DNA of 64,000 bases. Origin: Actinomycetes bacterium. Its GTDB lineage: Bacteria; Actinomycetota; Actinomycetes; Mycobacteriales; Mycobacteriaceae. Both the position numbers and the translations under genes were made by a program. The notes under the pieces were generated by a model, which worked only from the letters and a program-made list of their open reading frames with translations, searched no databases and was not told the DNA's origin. The stretch is from the NCBI GenBank assembly GCA_023432405.1, contig JAEYUQ010000022.1, positions 1 to 64,000 of the forward strand, read 5' to 3'. Positions within the stretch are counted from its first letter, which is position 1, and each line of letters begins with the position of its first letter. Positions 59,147-64,000 of this stretch are shown here, one piece after another.

Positions 59147-60181
59147 ATGCCTATCGCAACTCCTGAGGTCTACAACGAGATGCTAGATCGCGCGAAAGAG
59201 GGCTCCTACGCCCTGCCCGCGATTAACTGCACGTCCTCGGAAACCATCAACGCTGCCCTGCGCGGGTTTGCGGAGGCCGAGTCCGATGGCATCATCCAGT
59301 TTTCCACTGGTGGCGCCGAGTTCGGTTCTGGTCTTGGGGTCAAGAACAAGGTCAAGGGTGCTCTTGCACTGGCCGCATTTGCCCATGAAGCAGCCAAGAG
59401 CTACAACATCAACGTTGCTTTGCACACCGATCACTGCCAGAAAGAAGTATTGGACGAGTATGTCCGTCCGTTGATTGCGGTGTCCCAAGAGCGTGTGGAC
59501 CGGGGCGAATTGCCGCTGTTCCAGTCCCATATGTGGGACGGTTCCGCTATTCCGATTGATGAGAACCTGGTTATTGCCCAGGAACTCCTGGAGAAGGCGC
59601 GCAAAGCACACATCATTCTTGAGCTGGAGATCGGCGTTGTAGGCGGCGAAGAGGACGGCGTTCAGGCCAAGCACGGCGCTAACCTCTACACCTCGGCAGA
59701 AGACTTCGAGAAGACCATTGACGCCATTGGCACAGGAGAGAAGGGGCGCTATATGTTGGCGGCCACCTTCGGCAATGTTCACGGCGTCTACAAGCCAGGC
59801 AATGTGCAGCTTCGTCCCGAGGTTCTGGACATGGGGCAGAAAGTTGCTGTCAAGAAGCTAGGCCTGGAGGAGGGCATCAAGGTCTTTGACTACGTGTTCC
59901 ACGGTGGCTCTGGTTCCGAGAAGGAGAAGATTGAGGAGGCGCTCACCTACGGCGTTATCAAGATGAATGTGGATACTGACACCCAGTACGCATTCACCCG
60001 TCCGATCGTTGGGCATATGTTCAGCAACTACGACGGTGTGCTCAAGATTGACGGTGAGGTAGGCAACAAGAAGACCTACGATCCGCGTTCCTACCTGAAG
60101 AAGGCAGAACAGGGCATGACTGACCGCGTGATTGAGGCAGCCCAGGATCTGCACTCCGTGGGACACACTGTGTCCAAGTAG
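59147..60181 (+). CDS. fba: Class II fructose-bisphosphate aldolase
   Basis: A 344-residue zinc-dependent aldolase of the longer class IIA type. NVALHTDHCQKE carries the zinc-binding His and the catalytic Asp; HMWDGSA, LELEIGVVGGEEDG and FHGGSGSEKEKIEEAL contribute further metal and phosphate ligands. It splits fructose 1,6-bisphosphate in glycolysis and works in reverse in gluconeogenesis. GGAGG precedes ATG 59147. A strong hairpin follows the stop. Confidence 0.97.
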   Translation: MPIATPEVYNEMLDRAKEGSYALPAINCTSSETINAALRGFAEAESDGIIQFSTGGAEFGSGLGVKNKVKGALALAAFAHEAAKSYNINVALHTDHCQKEVLDEYVRPLIAVSQERVDRGELPLFQSHMWDGSAIPIDENLVIAQELLEKARKAHIILELEIGVVGGEEDGVQAKHGANLYTSAEDFEKTIDAIGTGEKGRYMLAATFGNVHGVYKPGNVQLRPEVLDMGQKVAVKKLGLEEGIKVFDYVFHGGSGSEKEKIEEALTYGVIKMNVDTDTQYAFTRPIVGHMFSNYDGVLKIDGEVGNKKTYDPRSYLKKAEQGMTDRVIEAAQDLHSVGHTVSK

Positions 60182-60211
60182 ATAAGCCGTGCGCTTCTGA
60201 GAAGCACACCA

Positions 60212-60250
60212 AAGTACCGCAGCACTCAGGTGTTGCGGTACTTGTGTTTT
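60212..60250 (+). terminator. Intrinsic terminator after fba
   Basis: AAGTACCGCAGCAC-TCAG-GTGTTGCGGTACTT forms a 14-bp stem (one wobble) with a 4-base loop, followed by GTGTTTT. It lies 30 bases after the fba stop. Confidence 0.88.
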
Positions 60251-60415
60251 GCGCGCAGTTCGCCCGGGTGGGGAAATTCTGCATCCATCGGAAGGTAGTG
60301 CTACTTGGAGCTAACAGGCTTGCTATGGTATGAATACAATTCTTTCGGCCTGTTGCCTTCTGCTGTAAGAAGCAGTTTTTGGCACTACAGCCACATTTCA
60401 GTGATTGGAGCAATC

Positions 60416-61282
60416 ATGCGCCTTAAAAAGGCATTGGTAGGAGTTTTGACATCTCTGGGTGTTCTTAGCGCCGCGGTGACTGGTTCACAGGCTTCGGCAG
60501 CTCCTGCCTCGGATTTCACATACGTTGCCATCGGTGATTCCTTTGCGGCAGTTGGTTCACTGAGCAAGATGGATCCAGTGAGCCGTAACCCATTGTGCGG
60601 GTTTAGCAGGGATAACTACGCCCAGCGCCTTGCAGGCATGATGGGATACCAACTCAACGACGTCACCTGTGGTTTCTCTCGGAGCAATGAGTACTGGAAC
60701 GTTCAGACTTATCCGGTTCTGATGCCTGATCGCATTCCACAGCGTCTAGCTATCACCCCGGATACAGACTTGGTCACAATCACCCTGGGCGGAAACGACA
60801 TGGGGCCCGAGAGTTTTGCTGCTTGCTTGGTGACTCGTTTTGCAACCGGCCTGGGCCCCTCCTGCCGTGACACCACCACCCCTATTCTCAACGCTCGGAT
60901 GGCTGGCCTTCAGGAGAAACTTGAGGCTATCTATCGTGATGCGCATCAGCGCGCTCCCCACGCCAAGATCATGGCTGTGGGATACCTCAAGCCTGTTGTC
61001 ACCAATCAGGCTCGATGCGAGAACTATGGGCAGTTCAAAGACGAGGACATTGTTTTCGTGGAAGAAGCCCTCGGACGCCTAAATGGCATTGTGGCTCAGG
61101 CCGCGAAGAACACCGGCACCATCTATGTTGCTCCTCACAGCGATAATGGTTCCTGTGCTCCCAAGAATCTTCGCACCACCACTATGTTGGGTGTTCAAGA
61201 TGACGCTTTGATGGTTCACCCCACTGCCTATGGGCATCAGGTAGTGGCAGAGTCCATTAGGGATGCTCTGAAAGCCCAGTAA
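60416..61282 (+). CDS. Secreted SGNH/GDSL hydrolase (lipase-like)
   Basis: A 288-residue exported esterase. The signal peptide (KKALVGVLTSLGVLSAAVTG to ASAAP) is followed by block I FTYVAIGDSFAAVGS (catalytic Ser), block III ITLGGNDMG and block V VHPTAYGHQVVAES (catalytic Asp-Xaa-Xaa-His variant, with His in AYGH). Six Cys residues probably form three disulfides, as in the actinobacterial secreted SGNH lipase group. Substrates may be host or envelope lipids. ATG 60416 starts a typical signal peptide; TTGGAG is 7-12 bases upstream. A terminator follows directly. Confidence 0.92.
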   Translation: MRLKKALVGVLTSLGVLSAAVTGSQASAAPASDFTYVAIGDSFAAVGSLSKMDPVSRNPLCGFSRDNYAQRLAGMMGYQLNDVTCGFSRSNEYWNVQTYPVLMPDRIPQRLAITPDTDLVTITLGGNDMGPESFAACLVTRFATGLGPSCRDTTTPILNARMAGLQEKLEAIYRDAHQRAPHAKIMAVGYLKPVVTNQARCENYGQFKDEDIVFVEEALGRLNGIVAQAAKNTGTIYVAPHSDNGSCAPKNLRTTTMLGVQDDALMVHPTAYGHQVVAESIRDALKAQ

Positions 61283-61295
61283 GTCCACGAATTAA

Positions 61296-61331
61296 GGCTC
61301 GGAACTCAGGTGAGTTCCGAGCCTTTCTTGT
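61296..61331 (+). terminator. Intrinsic terminator after SGNH hydrolase
   Basis: GGCTCGGAACTC-AGGT-GAGTTCCGAGCC is a perfect 12-bp stem with a 4-base loop (61296-61323) followed by TTTCTTGT, preceded by AA that pairs with the T-run. It could act in both directions. Confidence 0.93.
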
Positions 61332-61462
61332 ATCTGGGAGTTTCTCCAGCTAGCGCTCCAAGCCAAACAGGAGAGAATCCCTCTTGAGAACCTGGAGGGC
61401 AACGCAGCTAAGCACGCTGCTCCCACGCGGTGAACGGTTCTTCGATCTGCTAATGCTGTGTT

Positions 61463-62248
61463 TTACTTATGCTCTTCATCCACAACGACGCCGTCGGTGT
61501 CCAGCTCCTCGTGAGCAACATCTGCAGAAACCTTGCGGGTTTCCTCCACGGTTTCCTTGCCCAGGGAGATTTTCTCCACCGGCACGGAGGTCTTGGTCAC
61601 ATTCACCTTGTCTGCATACAGGGTGACGGAGGCGTCGTCTTCAGCAATGGTGTGCTCACCGAGCTGCGCAGCTTCCTCCTCAGAAATGGGGGTGCGCTCA
61701 ACGCGTACCTCTTCACGGCTGACGGGAACCTCAATGGTGCGGGTTTCGTGAACCACATACTTGCGCAGACGAGCCTTGCCAACAGCTTCGCGCTGAGTGT
61801 CAGCAGTCAGGCGCTCCTCGGAGAGGATGAGCTCATTGTCGGCAGAGGTCGTGTTCGAAGCGGTGTGTACCTCCTCGCGCTCCTCGGGCTGCTCCGTGGT
61901 CTGCTCAGCGTCCACGTAGCTGGTCTTGGACTCAACCTCGGTCAGTCCGTAATAGGTGTAGAGCTCCTTCTGGTCTTCCGGCTCCAGGAGGGTGTCCTCA
62001 GAAATCTGAGGGGCATCCTTGACGAGATCCTTGGCGAAAGCCAGGGTGACCGTCTCGCCGTCGAAGGAGTGACCGCGCAAAGGCACGAGGGAAGAGTTCA
62101 TGCCGAACAGGCCGTGGCTCACCTTGATGAAGTCAGGCTGTTTGCTGGCCTCATTGATGTAGACGTCCTCAACACTGCCAAGCTTGTCTCCATTGACGTC
62201 GTAGGCGGTGGCGTCCAGGAGTTCGCGGATCTGATGTTCGTTAGCCAT
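61463..62248 (-). CDS. PRC-barrel domain / DUF2382 stress protein
   Basis: A 261-residue acidic cytoplasmic protein. The N-terminal PRC barrel (about 5-85) has LLDATAYDVNGDKLGSVEDV and the C-terminal DUF2382 part (about 135-255) has the internal pseudo-repeats EERLTADTQREAVGKARLRKYVV and TKTSVPVEKISLGKETVEE, with an acidic linker between. The pair is common in soil and skin actinobacteria and in radiation-resistant bacteria and is thought to act in envelope or desiccation stress; the mechanism is unknown. ATG 62248 follows AAAGGA. It is divergent from the FUSC gene. Confidence 0.88.
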   Translation of the reverse strand: MANEHQIRELLDATAYDVNGDKLGSVEDVYINEASKQPDFIKVSHGLFGMNSSLVPLRGHSFDGETVTLAFAKDLVKDAPQISEDTLLEPEDQKELYTYYGLTEVESKTSYVDAEQTTEQPEEREEVHTASNTTSADNELILSEERLTADTQREAVGKARLRKYVVHETRTIEVPVSREEVRVERTPISEEEAAQLGEHTIAEDDASVTLYADKVNVTKTSVPVEKISLGKETVEETRKVSADVAHEELDTDGVVVDEEHK

Positions 62249-62518
62249 TTTCAATCATCCTTTGCTGATTATTCGGTTTTGCTTACGAGTTACACGCTAA
62301 GGGGACGCGGAGGGATTTCGCCACCGTGTGTGGCTTCTCGCGGCCTGTTGTGAAAAATATGGAAAATGTCACAATGCACTATGAGCTGTGGAAACGGTGA
62401 ATTTAGAAACATTTGAAGTGTGAAGGTTTAGTTGTGTGGCAATTGTCACGTACCCTCTGGAGTCCTATATTTGGTGTGTTTCTCGGCTCACAGACAGGCT
62501 GAGATGAAAGGAGACCCC

Positions 62519-63742
62519 ATGCCTGCCCACCCAGTGATGAGCACCCTGGAACGCCTCAACCGTCAGCCCATCTCCCGACGAGTTCTACGCGCGCTTCACT
62601 CCTGGCCGCGCATCATTCAGGGCACCCTCGCCGCTGGCATGGCCTTTTGGGTAGCAGGGCACCTCTTTGGTCACCAGCAGCCCTTCTTCGCTCCTATGGC
62701 CGCACTCATCATGATTGGTGCCACCTCCGCAGGGCGACTCAAGCGCGGCGTCGAACTGTCCATTGGCGCCACTCTGGGTGTGGCCGTAGGAGATTTAGTC
62801 ATTGCCAACGTGGGCTCCGGTATCTGGCAAATCATGCTTGTGGTGGGAATCTCACTTTTCCTAGCGCCCCTGGTGAGCTCGGGAATCTTAGTCAGCAACC
62901 AGATGGCCATTGGTGGAATTCTCATCGCCACCATCATGCCCCCGGGCACTACTCAAGGTCCTGAGCGTGCCCTCGACGCCCTCATCGGCAGTGTTGTAGG
63001 GCTCATCATTGTGGCGTTGATTCCAGATTCCCCACTGAGGCAAAGCCGCAAAGAAATCTCCACCGTCCTAGGCATAGCATCCTCAGTCCTTCACGACGTC
63101 GCTGTCTCCTTGCGGAAGCAAGATTCTGAGGAACTATGGAAAGCCCTACGGGCAGTGCGCGGAACCCAGGCCACCATTAATACGATGATCGAGGCGGCCA
63201 AAAGTGGAGAAGAGAGCATCACCATTTCTCCGCTGATGTGGGTGATACGTCCGAAGATGAACACCCTGAATCGGATGCTTTCCTCCGTGGATAACTCCAT
63301 TCGCAACGCCCGTGTGCTGGCGCGGCGGGCGGTTATTCTCACCGAGGATCACAACACCGCCAGTCAGGCTCAAATCGAGATCATCGAGGAACTGTCCGGG
63401 ATTGCCAACTATATGTCTGAAATCTACGGCGCCAACAACATCTCCGAAGCCAGCAGAGTGCCGGAAGTAGTAAGAAGGCTGCGCAGTCTGGGTGCCAGAC
63501 TCACCCCACAGGTAGTGGAAGGCGCAACGCTTTCTGAGTGGATGATTCTGGGGCAGTGCCGCTCCATTGTGGTGGATTTTCTTCAGACACTGGGGATGTC
63601 ACGAGAATCCGCTGTAGCGGTGTTAGCGCCAACCTCCGCACATCCGGCGTTTCCACCAGAACTTTTCGACGCCGCTGGGCAACCTCTTAAGGACGTACAA
63701 TCTGTGCGTCTCGAAGATGACGGTAGAGCACCGCACGTTTAA
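62519..63742 (+). CDS. FUSC-family membrane protein
   Basis: A 407-residue protein. The N-terminal 170 residues contain about six helices with the FUSC-type features FFAPMAALIMIGATSAGRLKRG and GATLGVAVGDLVI, and the remainder is a soluble helical domain with coiled-coil-like parts (ITISPLMWVIRPKMNTLNRML). Relatives include aromatic acid exporter AaeB and YccS/YhfK proteins. Substrate is unknown. AAAGGAG precedes ATG 62519; the longer frame from 62432 is not supported. The last 56 bases overlap the convergent gene. Confidence 0.88.
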   Translation: MPAHPVMSTLERLNRQPISRRVLRALHSWPRIIQGTLAAGMAFWVAGHLFGHQQPFFAPMAALIMIGATSAGRLKRGVELSIGATLGVAVGDLVIANVGSGIWQIMLVVGISLFLAPLVSSGILVSNQMAIGGILIATIMPPGTTQGPERALDALIGSVVGLIIVALIPDSPLRQSRKEISTVLGIASSVLHDVAVSLRKQDSEELWKALRAVRGTQATINTMIEAAKSGEESITISPLMWVIRPKMNTLNRMLSSVDNSIRNARVLARRAVILTEDHNTASQAQIEIIEELSGIANYMSEIYGANNISEASRVPEVVRRLRSLGARLTPQVVEGATLSEWMILGQCRSIVVDFLQTLGMSRESAVAVLAPTSAHPAFPPELFDAAGQPLKDVQSVRLEDDGRAPHV

Positions 63743-64000
63743 GAGGGCGCTTGTGCTTCACGCCGTCGATAGTAAGAGCAATATCCCGCCCTCCAGCTTG
63801 GACGGCTCGCCCTTCAGCCAGGCTGGAAGGATCCGCCTGGCCGAGCTGGAGCTGGGAGAAGCGCACCAGGTGACGCAAGACTGGGTGCTCTGACCAGCTC
63901 TGGAGCTGCTGAGGTGCCACGCGCCAAGGTCCGTGGGGGGCGTCCTCGGATTCCAGGGGTGAGGTAAGCCGCAGGGCAGCGAGACCAGGGGCGTCGGTAG
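63687..64000 (-). CDS. C-terminal part of an unknown protein (5' end outside window)
   Basis: An open frame enters from the right edge and ends at TAA 63687-63689, giving 104 residues with no start in frame that is needed inside the window. The piece is soluble, with QLQLGQADPSSLAEGRAV and DIALTIDGVKHKRPLKRAV, and has no recognised motif. It overlaps the end of the FUSC gene by 56 bases. A GTG at 63920 could start a 77-residue protein, but the frame stays open and coding-like upstream of it, so a longer gene is likelier. Confidence 0.6.
   Translation of the reverse strand, partial: TDAPGLAALRLTSPLESEDAPHGPWRVAPQQLQSWSEHPVLRHLVRFSQLQLGQADPSSLAEGRAVQAGGRDIALTIDGVKHKRPLKRAVLYRHLRDAQIVRP

Overview
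The window reads as a chromosome segment of a mycolic-acid actinobacterium (order Mycobacteriales/Corynebacteriales) of middling GC. It carries the envelope genes lmcA, tmaT and aftD, a HspR-controlled dnaK operon, and cysIXHDN-cysY-cysZ in the corynebacterial order. Gene neighbourhoods match, from memory, both Corynebacterium glutamicum (gltS-clpB, pyrE-SpoU-GH76-fba, the cys cluster) and Mycobacterium tuberculosis Rv0226c to Rv0385. Corynebacterium or a close small-genome relative such as Lawsonella is plausible; species cannot be settled from the sequence alone.

Layout. 1-9.4 kb: envelope block (membrane protein, lmcA, tmaT, aftD, DUF2613, lpqI-type GH3), with several coding minisatellites and a 24-bp tandem array lying across the convergent tmaT/aftD ends. 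9.4-13.4 kb: VanW-family protein, a repeat-rich spacer and a DUF222/HNH protein. 14-17 kb: TPP riboswitch-thiM-thiE-cytX-like operon. 17-21.3 kb: flavodoxin-like protein, ybaK, a membrane protein and two tandem paralogous surface proteins. 21.5-24.9 kb: accessory patch with a frameshifted ISL3-family element, a very AT-rich gene for an unknown membrane protein, and AT-rich spacer ending at the 3' end of tRNA-Gly. 25-28.5 kb: dcd-udgA and an AlaA/AspC aminotransferase. 28.6-35.5 kb: assimilatory sulfate reduction operon behind McbR-like operators. 35.5-37.7 kb: AI-2E family protein and a Gly-rich repeat protein. 38-43.4 kb: dnaK-grpE-(antisense gene)-dnaJ-hspR. 43.4-48.5 kb: AAA ATPase, MFS exporter, small secreted peptide, alpha/beta hydrolase paired with a small helical protein. 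48.5-54.9 kb: nitrilase, flavohemoprotein, gltS, clpB. 55.2-60.2 kb: Rv0383c-like protein, pyrE, SpoU methyltransferase, GH76, fba. 60.4-64 kb: secreted SGNH hydrolase, PRC-barrel stress protein, FUSC protein and a cut-off gene.

Connections. dnaK and clpB each carry paired HAIR-like inverted repeats, the expected targets of the HspR encoded at 42.9 kb. The sulfate operon is complete from activation (cysDN) through APS reduction (cysH, cysX) and sulfite reduction (cysI) to siroheme supply (cysY) and uptake (cysZ). The thiamine operon couples salvage kinase, coupling enzyme and a probable HMP transporter under one riboswitch.

The most unexpected signal is an 11-mer, CGTCGNNAAGG (mostly CGTCGATAAGG), found at least 18 times on both strands, in genes and between them, where about 0.5 copies would be expected by chance.
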